Part shown: piece by piece, positions 27,664-38,075 of the stretch
How positions within the stretch are numbered: the stretch's first letter is position 1
Layout of the letters: each line of letters begins with the position of its first letter
Source of the DNA: JANQRX01 sp963663975
GTDB taxonomy: Bacteria > Pseudomonadota > Alphaproteobacteria > Rhizobiales > Kaistiaceae
Length of the DNA: 64,000 nucleotides
Assembly: GCA_963663975.2 (NCBI GenBank)
Contig: CAXXRA010000015.1
Location: 1,488,001 to 1,552,000 of the forward strand
Reading direction: 5' to 3'
Program-made: the position numbers and the translations under genes
Notes under the pieces: generated by a model
What the model was told of the DNA's origin: nothing
The model's database searches: none
The model's input: only the letters and a program-made list of their open reading frames with translations

Positions 27664-28812
27664 ATGTCAGAAGATCCACCCATTGAGCCTCTCGCCGGCA
27701 CCCTCGGGCCCTTTGGCCGCATCGTCGTCAAGATCGGCTCGTCACTGCTTGTGGAGCGCGATGACGGCTCGCTGCGCTCGCACTGGCTCGACAGTTTCTG
27801 CGACGACGTCGCTGGTCTAAAAGCACGCGGCTGCGAGGTGATGGTGGTGTCGTCCGGGGCAATTGCCCTGGGGCGCCGCGTTCTCGGCCTGGGCCGGGGC
27901 GCGCTTCGCCTGGAGGAGAGCCAGGCCGCCGCCGCCGTCGGCCAGATTGCGCTCGCCCGCGCCTACAGCCATGCCCTCGACCGGGTCGGCCTGACCACCG
28001 GTCAGATGCTCCTCACCCTCGGCGATACCGAGGGACGGCGGCGTTACCTCAACGCCCGCTCGACCATCGCAACTCTGTTGAAACTCGGTGCCGTGCCGGT
28101 CATCAACGAGAATGATTCGGTCGCGACCAACGAGATTCGCTATGGCGACAATGACCGGCTGGCGGCGCGGGTTTCGACGATGTCGAGCGCCGATCTCCTG
28201 ATCCTGCTGTCCGACGTCGACGGCCTTTACAGCGCACCACCGGACACCAACCCCGATGCCCGGTTGATCGACCGGGTTGAGCGGATCACGCCGGAGATCG
28301 AGGCGGTCGCCGGCGACACCGGATCGGACCTGTCGAGCGGCGGCATGCGCACCAAGATCGAAGCCGGCAAGATCGCCACCGCCGGCGGTACCGCCATGGT
28401 GATCGCCGGCGGGCGCGAAGCCCATCCGGTCCGGCGCATCGCCGAAGGCGGAACCGCTACCTGGTTTACCCCGTCGGCCAATCCCGTCACCGCCCGCAAG
28501 CGGTGGATTTCGGGTCACCTGGAAACCAGGGGCACGGTGGTGGTCGATGCCGGCGCGGTCAAGGCCCTGCGCGCCGGAAAGAGCCTGCTGCCGGCCGGTG
28601 TCCGTCGCGTCGAGGGCGCCTTCCAGCGCGGCGACGCGGTCGATATTGCAGATATCGACGGCAAGGCGATCGGGCGCGGACTTGTCGCTTATGACGCCGC
28701 CGACGCGGCCCGCATTGCCGGCCGCAACAGCCGCGAGATCGGTTCCATTCTGGGCTTCACCGGCCGCGCCGAAATCATCCACCGCGACGACATGGTGCTG
28801 AGCGGCGAGTGA
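27664..28812 (+). CDS. proB: Glutamate 5-kinase
   Basis: The 382-residue protein starts with the amino-acid kinase domain: VVKIGSSLLV near residue 22, VSSGAIALGRRVLG, VPVINENDSVATNEIRYGDND, and SSGGMRTKIEAGKIA. It ends in a PUA domain (RGTVVVDAGAVKALRAGKSLLPAGV). It phosphorylates glutamate in the first step of proline synthesis. proA follows about 1 kb away, separated by a divergently oriented transporter. Its stop is immediately followed by the stop of that transporter on the other strand, with no base between. Confidence 0.97.
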   Translation: MSEDPPIEPLAGTLGPFGRIVVKIGSSLLVERDDGSLRSHWLDSFCDDVAGLKARGCEVMVVSSGAIALGRRVLGLGRGALRLEESQAAAAVGQIALARAYSHALDRVGLTTGQMLLTLGDTEGRRRYLNARSTIATLLKLGAVPVINENDSVATNEIRYGDNDRLAARVSTMSSADLLILLSDVDGLYSAPPDTNPDARLIDRVERITPEIEAVAGDTGSDLSSGGMRTKIEAGKIATAGGTAMVIAGGREAHPVRRIAEGGTATWFTPSANPVTARKRWISGHLETRGTVVVDAGAVKALRAGKSLLPAGVRRVEGAFQRGDAVDIADIDGKAIGRGLVAYDAADAARIAGRNSREIGSILGFTGRAEIIHRDDMVLSGE

Positions 28813-29733
28813 TCAGCGTTCCGGTATGTCCGGCACGTCATCGGGCGCCAGGTACCGTTCGCGAAAGAAGATGAACAGACCGGATCCGATGATCAGGGCC
28901 GCGCCGGCCAGCGTCGCCACGCTGGGAACGTCGCCGAAGACGAACAAGCCGAGAACCACCGCCCACACGATCAGCGTGTAGTGGTAGGGGGCGACGATGG
29001 ACGCCGGCGCCAGCTTCAACGAGCGATTGATGCAGACATGGGCGCCGAGCGCCATGGCTCCCATCACCATGATCAGCAGCACGTCCAACGTCGCAAACGG
29101 CGACCAGCCGAACGGGGCGGTGACCGCGCCGAAGATCAGCACGCCGAGAAACTGGAACGTCACCAGCACCACGTCCGGTGTCGCCCGCAAATGGCGGGTG
29201 ATGATGATCAGCACTGCAAAAATCAGGCTACCGATCAGCGCGATCGCCGCCGGCAGGGTGGCCACGCCTGCCGATGGCCCCAGTGCCAGCACCACGCCGA
29301 GGAAGCCGACCGCGATTGCCAGCCAGCGGCGCCAACCCACCCGTTCGCCGAGAAAGACGACCGCCATGATCGTCACGAAAATCGGCGAGGCCAGGTAGAA
29401 GGTGGTCACGTCGGCCAGCGGCAGAAACGACACCGCCCAGAAAAAGAAGGCGGTTTCGAGCGTTGCCAGCACGACCCGGACCAATTGCAGGCCCGGCTGG
29501 GGTAGGTTGGTGAACACGCCCAGCCCGGTGCGCCAGATGATCGGCGCGATAATCGCCAGCCCGGCCAGGCTTCTGACCAGCAGCATCTGGCCGAGCACAT
29601 AGGTGGTAAGCACCCATTTGCCCATCGCGTCGTTGACCGCAAACAGCATGACGCCGAGCACGGTCAGGCCGATGCCGGCGGCGATCAGGCCGCGCGGGGA
29701 ACCGCGTGTCAGGTTGAGCGATGCCACTTTCAT
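28813..29733 (-). CDS. EamA/DMT-family transporter
   Basis: The 306-residue protein has ten hydrophobic segments in two EamA repeats, with typical joins (LGQMLLVRSLAGLAIIAPII, ASPIFVTIMAVVFLGERVGW, YHYTLIVWAVVLGLFVFGDV). The first repeat ends in the conserved LGERVGWRRWLAI. It probably exports a metabolite; the substrate is unknown. The ATG at 29733 starts the conserved part, and the frame stays open upstream without similarity. It is inserted between proB and proA on the opposite strand. Confidence 0.9.
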   Translation of the reverse strand: MKVASLNLTRGSPRGLIAAGIGLTVLGVMLFAVNDAMGKWVLTTYVLGQMLLVRSLAGLAIIAPIIWRTGLGVFTNLPQPGLQLVRVVLATLETAFFFWAVSFLPLADVTTFYLASPIFVTIMAVVFLGERVGWRRWLAIAVGFLGVVLALGPSAGVATLPAAIALIGSLIFAVLIIITRHLRATPDVVLVTFQFLGVLIFGAVTAPFGWSPFATLDVLLIMVMGAMALGAHVCINRSLKLAPASIVAPYHYTLIVWAVVLGLFVFGDVPSVATLAGAALIIGSGLFIFFRERYLAPDDVPDIPER

Positions 29734-29875
29734 GGCTGCCGAAGTGACAGCCAAGGATGGGTTCCGGCAAGCGAAAACGACATGTTGTTCACCGCGTCCG
29801 CGTTGATAGACCACCCGACGTGTGCCAAAACCGGCGTGACAAGCGTCAGGCGCCTTCATTCAAGTGGATATCGCC

Positions 29876-31189
29876 ATGAGTATCGCAGAAACCGCGGCCA
29901 CCGGCCGGGGCGGATCCGACGATCGGACAACCGATATCGCCGTCGCCATGGCCGAGATCGGGCGTGCCGCGCGGCGGTCGGCAAGAGCGCTGTCACTGGC
30001 CACGACCGCCACCAAGAACGCTGCGCTGCAAGGTGCGGCCGCCGCCATCCGCCGCGACCCTCCAGTGATCTTGGCGGCCAACGCCCTGGATGTCGCCGAG
30101 ATGACCGAAAAGGGCAGCGGCAAAGCCTTCATCGACCGGCTGACGCTGACGCCGGAACGGGTCGAGGCGATGGCCGCCGCTGTGGAAGATATCGCCGCAC
30201 TCGCCGATCCGGTCGGATCGGTGATCGCATCCTGGGATCGGCCGAACGGGCTGAAGATCGAGCGCGTGCGCACACCGCTCGGCGTGGTCGGGATCATCTA
30301 TGAGAGCCGCCCCAACGTCACCGCCGACGCCGGCGCCTTGTGCCTGAAGGCGGGCAATGCGGCGATCCTGCGTGGCGGTTCGGACTCGTTCCGCTCGTCC
30401 GGGGCCATCCATGGCTGCCTGGTCGAGGGACTGACCTCGGCCGGACTGCCGGCCGACGCCATTCAGATCGCGCCGACTCGCGACCGGGCCGCGGTCGGCG
30501 CCATGCTTTCCGGCCTCGACGGCGCCATCGACGTGATCGTTCCGCGCGGCGGCCGGAGCCTGGTGGAACGCGTCCAGAACGAAGCGCGCGTCCCCGTTTT
30601 CGCCCATCTCGAGGGGATCTGCCACGTCTATGTCCACCGCGAGGCGAATCGCGACATGGCAGTGTCGATCGCCCTCAACGCAAAGATGCGCCGGGTTGGC
30701 ATTTGCGGAGCGGCCGAAACGCTGCTGATCGATCGCGACATCGCGGCCAGCTACCTACCGTCAATCGCCGCGGCATTGCGCGAAGCCGGTTGCGAAATCC
30801 GTGGCGATGCGGCGGTTCGAGAGATCATCGACGGGATCGTCCCGGCGGTCGAAGCCGACTGGATCACCGAATATCTCGATGTGACGATCGCGGTCGCGGT
30901 GGTCGACGATCTCGCCGCGGCGATCGACCATATCGAACGCTATGGCTCCCACCACACCGACGCCATCGTCACCGGCGACCCGAAGGCCGCCGACCGTTTC
31001 ATGGCCGAAGTCGACAGCGCCATCGTCCTGCACAACGCCTCAACCCAATACGCCGACGGCGGCGAATTCGGAATGGGGGCCGAAATCGGCATCGCCACCG
31101 GCCGCATGCACGCTCGTGGCCCGGTCGGCATCGAACAGCTGACCAGTTTCAAATATCGCGTGCACGGGACCGGCCAGGTACGTCCTTGA
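29876..31189 (+). CDS. proA: Gamma-glutamyl phosphate reductase
   Basis: The protein of about 437 residues is an aldehyde-dehydrogenase-type reductase. It carries GVVGIIYESRPNVTADAGAL, LKAGNAAILRGGSDS, VPRGGRSLVERVQ, and the catalytic cysteine in RRVGICGAAETLLI. It converts gamma-glutamyl phosphate to glutamate semialdehyde, the second step of proline synthesis. The ATG at 29876 is chosen; a GTG four codons upstream (29864) is possible. The final codons (TTGA) overlap a TTG that could start nadD, suggesting coupling. Confidence 0.96.
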   Translation: MSIAETAATGRGGSDDRTTDIAVAMAEIGRAARRSARALSLATTATKNAALQGAAAAIRRDPPVILAANALDVAEMTEKGSGKAFIDRLTLTPERVEAMAAAVEDIAALADPVGSVIASWDRPNGLKIERVRTPLGVVGIIYESRPNVTADAGALCLKAGNAAILRGGSDSFRSSGAIHGCLVEGLTSAGLPADAIQIAPTRDRAAVGAMLSGLDGAIDVIVPRGGRSLVERVQNEARVPVFAHLEGICHVYVHREANRDMAVSIALNAKMRRVGICGAAETLLIDRDIAASYLPSIAAALREAGCEIRGDAAVREIIDGIVPAVEADWITEYLDVTIAVAVVDDLAAAIDHIERYGSHHTDAIVTGDPKAADRFMAEVDSAIVLHNASTQYADGGEFGMGAEIGIATGRMHARGPVGIEQLTSFKYRVHGTGQVRP

Positions 31190-31245
31190 AGCGATCCGCC
31201 TCGTTGCCAACTGCCGCTGACCCCACCGCCTGCCGCCTGCCGCCG

Positions 31246-31839
31246 ATGTCTCGCGGCATGCGCGTCGGACTGTTCGGCGGCTCGTTCGACCCCCCTCATG
31301 ACGGGCACCTCGAGGTCAGCGCCGTGGCGCTGCGGCGGCTCCGCCTCCATCAGGTGTGGTGGATGGTCTCGCCCCGAAACCCGCTCAAACCGCATGCCCC
31401 GTCGAACGATCTGGCGCGGCGCGTGGCGGCGGCGCGGGCGCTGATCAGCGACCCCCGCATCCAGGTGACGTGCATCGAGGAGGCGCTTGGCACGCGCACA
31501 ACCGCCGCTGCGTTGGATCGCCTTCTGCCGCGCCTGGCCGGCATCCGACCGGTGTGGATGATGGGTGCCGACAATCTCCGGAACTTTCACCTCTGGAGCG
31601 ACTGGAGATCGATCGCCGCGCGTATCCCGATCGCGGTGTTCAACCGGCCGTCGACGGCCTTGGCAGCGATGTCCTCGCCCGCCGCCAACAGGTTTGGCCG
31701 GGCGCGGGTGCGACCGAGGGAGGCCGGGAATCTGGCCGTGAAACCACCGCCGGCCTGGATCTTCCTGCCCTCCCCGCACATACCGGTCTCCTCGACCGAC
31801 TTGCGCGCTGCCCGTGGGTTGAAACCCACCACATCTTGA
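31246..31839 (+). CDS. nadD: Nicotinate-nucleotide adenylyltransferase
   Basis: The protein contains MRVGLFGGSFDPPHDGHLEV (the GxFxPxHxGH nucleotidyltransferase motif), WMVSPRNPLKP, WMMGADNLRNFHLW, and the C-terminal ISSTDLRAA-type signature, here VSSTDLRAARG. It makes deamido-NAD in NAD synthesis. I mark the ATG at 31246. A TTG at 31186, overlapping the proA stop, would add 20 residues and is a real alternative because related proteins often have such a leader. rsfS follows directly, as in many alphaproteobacteria. Confidence 0.93.
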   Translation: MSRGMRVGLFGGSFDPPHDGHLEVSAVALRRLRLHQVWWMVSPRNPLKPHAPSNDLARRVAAARALISDPRIQVTCIEEALGTRTTAAALDRLLPRLAGIRPVWMMGADNLRNFHLWSDWRSIAARIPIAVFNRPSTALAAMSSPAANRFGRARVRPREAGNLAVKPPPAWIFLPSPHIPVSSTDLRAARGLKPTTS

Positions 31840-31841
31840 AA

Positions 31842-32324
31842 GTGCCATGGTTGAACGCCTATTCTAGGTCTCGGCCGGGCTCGACCGGCGAGATCGAGAA
31901 GAGGGATCAGACACTGACAACCGCACTTCGTCAGGGAGAGGCTGGAACGCCCCGCCCGGTCGTCGCAGATCGCATCGTGTCGCCTGCGGACGCCCACAGA
32001 GTGGTCCTCAAGAGCCTCGAAGGCTCCAAATCCGAGGACATTGTTTCAATCGACATCGCCGGAAAAACGCCGCTTGGCGACTACATGATCGTCGCGTCGG
32101 GACGATCTCACCGGCACGTCAACGCGATTACGGAGCAGCTGATCGCCGACCTCAAACAGGCCGGCGGACGCGGCATCCGGGTCGAAGGACAGCGCAATTG
32201 CGACTGGGTCCTGATCGACACCGGCGACGTCATCGTGCACGTGTTCCGGCCGGAAGTACGCAGCTTCTACGGCATCGAGAAGATGTGGCAGGCCGGTCAT
32301 CCGGCCGGGCCGACCGCGGCCTGA
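31842..32324 (+). CDS. rsfS: Ribosomal silencing factor RsfS (Iojap/YbeB)
   Basis: The conserved domain begins at DAHRVVLKSLEGSKSEDIV and runs through IDIAGKTPLGDYMIVASGRS, RVEGQRNCDWVLIDTGDVIV and HVFRPEVRSFYGIEKMW. This is the complete RsfS fold that binds L14 and blocks subunit joining in starvation. The start is uncertain. The frame is open from 31836 on (TTG 31836, GTG 31842, GTG 31977); the last gives a typical 115-residue protein but has no clear ribosome-binding site. It lies between nadD and rlmH, the standard order. Confidence 0.92.
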   Translation: MPWLNAYSRSRPGSTGEIEKRDQTLTTALRQGEAGTPRPVVADRIVSPADAHRVVLKSLEGSKSEDIVSIDIAGKTPLGDYMIVASGRSHRHVNAITEQLIADLKQAGGRGIRVEGQRNCDWVLIDTGDVIVHVFRPEVRSFYGIEKMWQAGHPAGPTAA

Positions 32325-32361
32325 GCCCAATCGACGCCAGCGGCCCGGGGCGCCGGAATCG

Positions 32362-32841
32362 GTGAACATCACCATCGCCGCGATCGGTCGCCTGAAGGCC
32401 GGTCCCGAACGGACGCTGACGGAGCGTTATTTCGACCGCGTCCGGAGCGCCGGGCGCAAGCAGGGCCTGTCGCTGTCGCTGCGTGAGTTTGCCGAGGGAC
32501 GGGACCAGGACGTCAATCAGCGCCGCGACCGGGAAGCCGCGGCGATCCTCAACGCCACGCCGCGTGGCGCGCGTCTGGTGGCGCTTGACGAGGCCGGGCG
32601 AAATCTCACCAGCCGCGACTTCGCTGAGGCCTTGCGCGACTGGCGGGACAGCGGGACGGCCGATCTGGTGGTGGCGATCGGCGGACCCGATGGCCACGGC
32701 AAGGCCGTTCTCGACGCGGCCGCCGATCGCCTCGCCTTCGGCGCGATGACCTGGCCCCATCAACTCGCACGGCCGATGCTCGCCGAGCAACTTTATCGCG
32801 CCGTCACCATATTGGCGGGCCACCCCTATCACCGCTCGTAA
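32362..32841 (+). CDS. rlmH: 23S rRNA pseudouridine1915 N3-methyltransferase
   Basis: The 159-residue protein is a full-length SPOUT methyltransferase. It has ITIAAIGRLKAGPERTLTER at the N-terminus, a glycine-rich SAM knot (LVVAIGGPDGHGKAVL), and the C-terminal MTWPHQLARPMLAEQLYRA with AGHPYHRS. It methylates pseudouridine 1915 of 23S rRNA. The start codon is GTG at 32362, with GGAATC upstream. It is co-oriented with rsfS and the EnvC-like gene. Confidence 0.97.
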   Translation: MNITIAAIGRLKAGPERTLTERYFDRVRSAGRKQGLSLSLREFAEGRDQDVNQRRDREAAAILNATPRGARLVALDEAGRNLTSRDFAEALRDWRDSGTADLVVAIGGPDGHGKAVLDAAADRLAFGAMTWPHQLARPMLAEQLYRAVTILAGHPYHRS

Positions 32842-32928
32842 AGACAAATGCGGGCCCGCCGGGCCGGCTGATAGACCGCCGGCACCTGACGCCCTACTAT
32901 CATCCGACATGACAGGGGAACCGGCCTT

Positions 32929-34226
32929 TTGAGGAATCGCCACGGCATTCTCGTTTGCCTGTCGATCCTGGCTGCGATCAGCCATGGCGGCTTGGCCAGC
33001 GCGCAGGGCGGTGCAAATTCCATCGTCGACGCCCGTCAGGGCGAGCTGGACATTCTCACCCGCGACATCGAGTTGACCGAGACCCGCAAGGCCGAACTTC
33101 GGCACGAGATCGCGAGCCTCGAGACCGATCGGGCAACCCTCAACCAATCGCTGATCGACGGCAGCCGCGAGGTTCAGCGGCTGGAGGGCGCGATCGATGT
33201 TTCGGAAAGACGACTACGCTCGCTGCTGTCGGACGAGGACCGGCTACGAGCCTCATTGCTTGAGCGGCAACTGGTTTTGACCGAAGTCCTGGCCGCCTTG
33301 CAGCGACTGGGCTACCGGGCGCCGCCGGTCCTGGTGGTGCGGCCGGAAGACGCGCTGGCATCGGTGCGCAGCGCCATCCTTCTGGGCGCCGTGATTCCGG
33401 GCCTGAGAGAGCGCGCCGATGAACTGGCGGTCGACCTCTCGCGCCTGGTTGCACTGCGGCAGGCACAGGAGCGTGAGCGCGACCGCCTGCGTGCCGACGC
33501 CCTGGCCCTGATCGAGGGGCGCACCCGCATCGCGCTGCTCCTGGAGCAAAAGCGGTTTCAACGGACGGCCTCGCTTGAAGCGCTTCAGATCGAGGAAAGG
33601 CGGGCTCAGACGCTGGCCAGCCAGGTCACCGACCTTCGCGAGCTGATCCGCCGGATCGAAACCGAAAACGCAACCGCCGCAGCCGCCTCTGCCGCCGCCG
33701 ACCGCGCGGGTCGGATCGCCCGAAGCCAAAGCGGAGGCCGCCCCGCCCGTTCGCTGGGTTCGGTCGACCGGCTCACCCCATCGGTCGCTTTCGGCGACGC
33801 CAAGGGATTGCTGCCGCTGCCGGCAAATGGACGGCAAATCACCACATTTGGTAGCGACGATGGCCTCGGTGGGGTGGCCCAGGGGGTGTCTTTGGAGACG
33901 CGGCCTGGCGCCCAGATATCGTCTCCCACCGATGGCTGGGTCGTTTATGCCGGCCCGTTTCGAAGCTACGGCCGGCTCTTGATCGTCAACGCCGGCGACG
34001 ACTACCATGTCCTGCTGGCCGGGATGGCGAGGATCGATGTTCAGCTTGGCCAATTCGTTCTGGCCGGGGAACCGGTCGGCGAAATGGCCATCCAGCGACT
34101 GGCAAGCTTGGGGGCTTCGGGTATAGGCGCAGGGCAGCCGGTGCTCTATATCGAGTTTCGAAGGGATGGGGTTTCGATCGACCCGACCCCCTGGTGGGCC
34201 GGGTCCAGCACCGAAAAGGTTGGCGG

Positions 34227-34230
<4 letters not shown>
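32929..34230 (+). CDS. EnvC-like murein hydrolase activator (degenerate LytM/M23)
   Basis: This 433-residue exported protein has a signal peptide (ILVCLSILAAISHGGLASAQ). Long coiled coils follow (about residues 35-265, rich in Leu, Arg and Glu). It ends in an M23/LytM domain (ISSPTDGWVVYAGPFRSYGR, VNAGDDYHVLLAGM). The zinc ligands of active M23 peptidases are not conserved: GVSLETRPG replaces HxGxD, and HVLL replaces HxH. This is as in EnvC, which activates amidases rather than cutting murein itself. The TTG start at 32929 has GGGGAA upstream. Its last codon overlaps the ctpA start (ATGA). Confidence 0.9.
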
Positions 34231-35560
<1,330 letters not shown>

Positions 35561-35564
<4 letters not shown>

Positions 35565-35835
35565 AGCCCTTTCAACCAACTCGGAGCCATTCTGACGAAG
35601 CGAATTTGTGGCAAGATCAAGTCAAGGTTCGATGAGCGTATCTGGATACGGTCGAGGGCCTTGGCGCAGAAATTGGCGCGAAATCGCCCGTCCCTTCGGG
35701 TTTCCGATTGGCGGGCGCCCAACGCCAAACCAATCTAGAACGATGCGGGGGCATCGCCCGTCGATCGTTTTGACGCCTGATCGTCTCGCCAATCGCGAAA
35801 CAGAATTGACTCCGAGTTGGTTGAAAGGGCTCTAG
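35561..35835. mobile_element. MITE-like element with long terminal inverted repeats
   Basis: The left end, CTAGAGCCCTTTCAACCAAC then TCGGAGCCATTCTG, is the reverse complement of the right end. The first 26 bases are perfect and the rest differs by one base and one gap. TA flanks both GAGCCC ends, as expected for IS630/mariner-type insertion. The 275-bp element contains no transposase. It ends the ctpA reading frame and lies 62 bp before the next gene. It explains the whole spacer 35565-35897. Confidence 0.85.
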
Positions 35836-35897
35836 ACGGTCGGCGAGGCGATATCAGCGCACCGCCTGCCGGCGCGGTCCGATGCGGTGGCGGGCGA

Positions 35898-37034
35898 ATG
35901 GCGGCAGATGACGACCTGACGAGGCCTCTGGGACTGACCGAGCCGCGCAAGCGGGTTGGTCGCGTGGCGCTGGCCGGTCTGGCCGGCGCCGGGGCTCTGG
36001 CGATCACCGCCGCAGTCGGATTCGTGTGGCTTGGAAGTCCCGGCGCCGGGCCCACCGCAAGTGCTCCGATCGTCGATGCGGTGACAGTTGACGCCACCGA
36101 ACTCACCGGATCGACCGTGCCGGATTCTCTGGCGCTTCGCGACACGCCGGGACTGGTCGAGATCACGCCCGACGGCGCCCTTCTCGACCTCGGCGAGGTC
36201 ATCATCCATAACCCCTCCGATGGCAGCAACCTTCGCCTGGCGGCGCTGCCGGAGATCGACCTGCTCGAAGATGGCCGATATGGCCCGCTACCGCGTATTT
36301 CGCCCGGCGGGCGTCGTCCGCTGGAGGCCTATGCCCGCCCGGTCGCGGGAGCAAGCCGCGCCGACCGGGTCGCTATCGTCATCAGCGGGATCGGGATCAA
36401 TGCGACCGGCACCGCGGAGGCCATCCGGTCACTGCCCGGCGAGGTCACCCTGGCGCTGGCCCCCTACGGTGAATCGCTCCATGACGCCCTCGTCGAAGCG
36501 CGCCGGAACGGCCACGAATTGCTGCTCCAGATCCCACTCGAGCCGTTCGATTACCCAGCCACCGATCCCGGTCCCCACACCCTGACCCGGACGGCCGACG
36601 AGGCCACCAATCTGGACCGCCTGCACTGGTTGTTGAGCCGCACCACCAACTACATCGGGGTGATGAACTATCTTGGCGCGCGCTTCACCGGCGACCCTTC
36701 CGCCTTTGCACCGGTGCTTGATGAACTCGGCAAGCGCGGATTGCTCTACCTCGACGATGGCGCCTCCAGCCGCAGCGTCGCCTCGGACATCGCCCGAGGC
36801 CGGGCACCGTTTTTGCGCGCCGACCTGGTCCTCGACGGCGAACTGACCGAGGCCGCGATCGACCGACGGCTCGATCAACTGCAGGCGATCGCCCGCGAGC
36901 GGGGCTACGCCGTGGCCACCGGCTCGGCCTTTCCCCTGACCATCGAGCGCGTCAGTGCGTTTGCGCGCAGGGCGGCGGACCGCGGCATCCTGCTGGTCCC
37001 GCTCAGCGCCCTGCTGCCCTCTCAGCGCACCTGA
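35898..37034 (+). CDS. Divergent polysaccharide deacetylase family protein (YibQ-like)
   Basis: This 378-residue protein has a single N-terminal membrane anchor (GRVALAGLAGAGALAITAAVG) and a periplasmic divergent polysaccharide-deacetylase domain. The conserved features are VAIVISGIGINATGTAEAI, LLLQIPLEPFDYPATDPGPH, and NYIGVMNYLGARFTGD; DDGASSRSVA follows. Metal-binding histidines of true NodB deacetylases are replaced. In many proteobacteria the family sits between envC-ctpA and rppH, as here, and is linked to cell-wall metabolism. The ATG at 35898 follows GTGGCGGGCGA. Confidence 0.9.
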   Translation: MAADDDLTRPLGLTEPRKRVGRVALAGLAGAGALAITAAVGFVWLGSPGAGPTASAPIVDAVTVDATELTGSTVPDSLALRDTPGLVEITPDGALLDLGEVIIHNPSDGSNLRLAALPEIDLLEDGRYGPLPRISPGGRRPLEAYARPVAGASRADRVAIVISGIGINATGTAEAIRSLPGEVTLALAPYGESLHDALVEARRNGHELLLQIPLEPFDYPATDPGPHTLTRTADEATNLDRLHWLLSRTTNYIGVMNYLGARFTGDPSAFAPVLDELGKRGLLYLDDGASSRSVASDIARGRAPFLRADLVLDGELTEAAIDRRLDQLQAIARERGYAVATGSAFPLTIERVSAFARRAADRGILLVPLSALLPSQRT

Positions 37035-37035
37035 T

Positions 37036-37554
37036 TTGTCACAGGGCGAGCCCGCCTCTCTCCCCTATCGACCGTGCGTCGGTATTGCCCTGTTCAACCC
37101 CGACGGCCTGGTGTGGGTCGGACGGCGCGCCGATGCCCCCGAGGAGGCCGAGGGGCCGGGAACCTGGTGGCAGATGCCCCAGGGTGGTCTTGACCCGGGC
37201 GAGGATCCGCTCAATGCGGCTCGCCGCGAGCTCTACGAGGAAACCTCGGTGCGCAGCGTCGACCTGATCGCCAGGGCGCCAGGGGTCATCCGCTACGACC
37301 TGCCACGGCACCTGATTGGCCAATCCTGGGGCGGCCGCTACCGCGGTCAGGAGCAGCACTGGTTCGCGCTGCGTTTTGTCGGCAATGACAGTGAGATCGA
37401 CGTGGCGGCGCCGGGCGGCGGCGGTCACACCCCGGAATTTTCGGAGTGGCGCTGGGAGCGTCTGGAAAACCTGCCGGCCCTGGTGATCGGCTTCAAACGC
37501 CCGGTCTATGACGAGGTCGCGGCCGCGTTCGGAGAGATCGGACCGGTGGCGTAG
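37036..37554 (+). CDS. rppH: RNA pyrophosphohydrolase
   Basis: The 172-residue Nudix hydrolase has PYRPCVGIALFN at the N-terminus and the Nudix box GGLDPGEDPLNAARRELYEE. RppH-type residues follow: YDLPRHLIGQSWGGRYRGQE and QHWFALRFVG. It removes pyrophosphate from mRNA 5' ends and starts decay. The TTG start lies 2 bp beyond the previous stop. Its stop codon is embedded in TAGAGCCCTTTG, the same word that opens the MITE-like element at the ctpA stop. The 3' flank has a short (CCTTTG)n run. Confidence 0.95.
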   Translation: MSQGEPASLPYRPCVGIALFNPDGLVWVGRRADAPEEAEGPGTWWQMPQGGLDPGEDPLNAARRELYEETSVRSVDLIARAPGVIRYDLPRHLIGQSWGGRYRGQEQHWFALRFVGNDSEIDVAAPGGGGHTPEFSEWRWERLENLPALVIGFKRPVYDEVAAAFGEIGPVA

Positions 37555-37627
37555 AGCCCTTTGCCTTTGCCTTTGCCAGCCGTGCCCGAAAGTTCGCGCG
37601 AGGCTACCGGTCGCCGAGGCTCTCGGC

Positions 37628-38038
37628 TCAACCGGCCTTGATCGCAGTCTGCACTTCGCGCAGTTGATGAAGAACCAATTCCGCCGCGGCCCGGGCTTCG
37701 GCATCCTTGGCGTCGGCCACGTCCTCTTCGGCGTTGCGGACATCCTGGGCAAGGGCATCGCTATCGACCTCGGCCAGCGGAATGGCTTGCTCGGCCAGGA
37801 TGGTCAGGCCGGTCGCGCCGACATCGGCGAAACCGCCGCGAACGAAGATCCGCTCGACCGCCGACGTTTCGGCCCGGGTGACGTCAACCACGCCCGGCTT
37901 CAGGGTCGACATGAACGGCGCGTGGCCCTTCAAGACGGTGAAGTAGCCCTCTTCCCCCGGCACCACGACCTGATCGACCGGTGCCGACATCAGCAATCGC
38001 TCCGGCGAAACGAGCTCGAACTGGAACGGATCAGCCAT
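37628..38038 (-). CDS. atpC: ATP synthase F1 epsilon subunit
   Basis: The 136-residue protein has the beta-sandwich of epsilon (FQFELVSPERLLMSAPVDQV, VVVPGEEGYFTVLKGHAPFM, FVRGGFADVGATGLTILAE) and a C-terminal helical pair (ARAAAELVLHQLREVQTAI). It is the last gene of the operon atpH-A-G-D-C. It forms the rotor foot with gamma and can inhibit ATP hydrolysis. It lies 37 bp after atpD and converges on rppH. Confidence 0.96.
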   Translation of the reverse strand: MADPFQFELVSPERLLMSAPVDQVVVPGEEGYFTVLKGHAPFMSTLKPGVVDVTRAETSAVERIFVRGGFADVGATGLTILAEQAIPLAEVDSDALAQDVRNAEEDVADAKDAEARAAAELVLHQLREVQTAIKAG

Positions 38039-38075
38039 TTGCCGGTCCTCTCTCTAGTGGCCGCGCTGGTGCGGG

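Noticed and set aside
35608..35835. 75-codon plus-strand frame inside the MITE-like element
   Set aside because: It ends within the inverted repeat, has no ribosome-binding site or family similarity, and composition follows the non-coding element.
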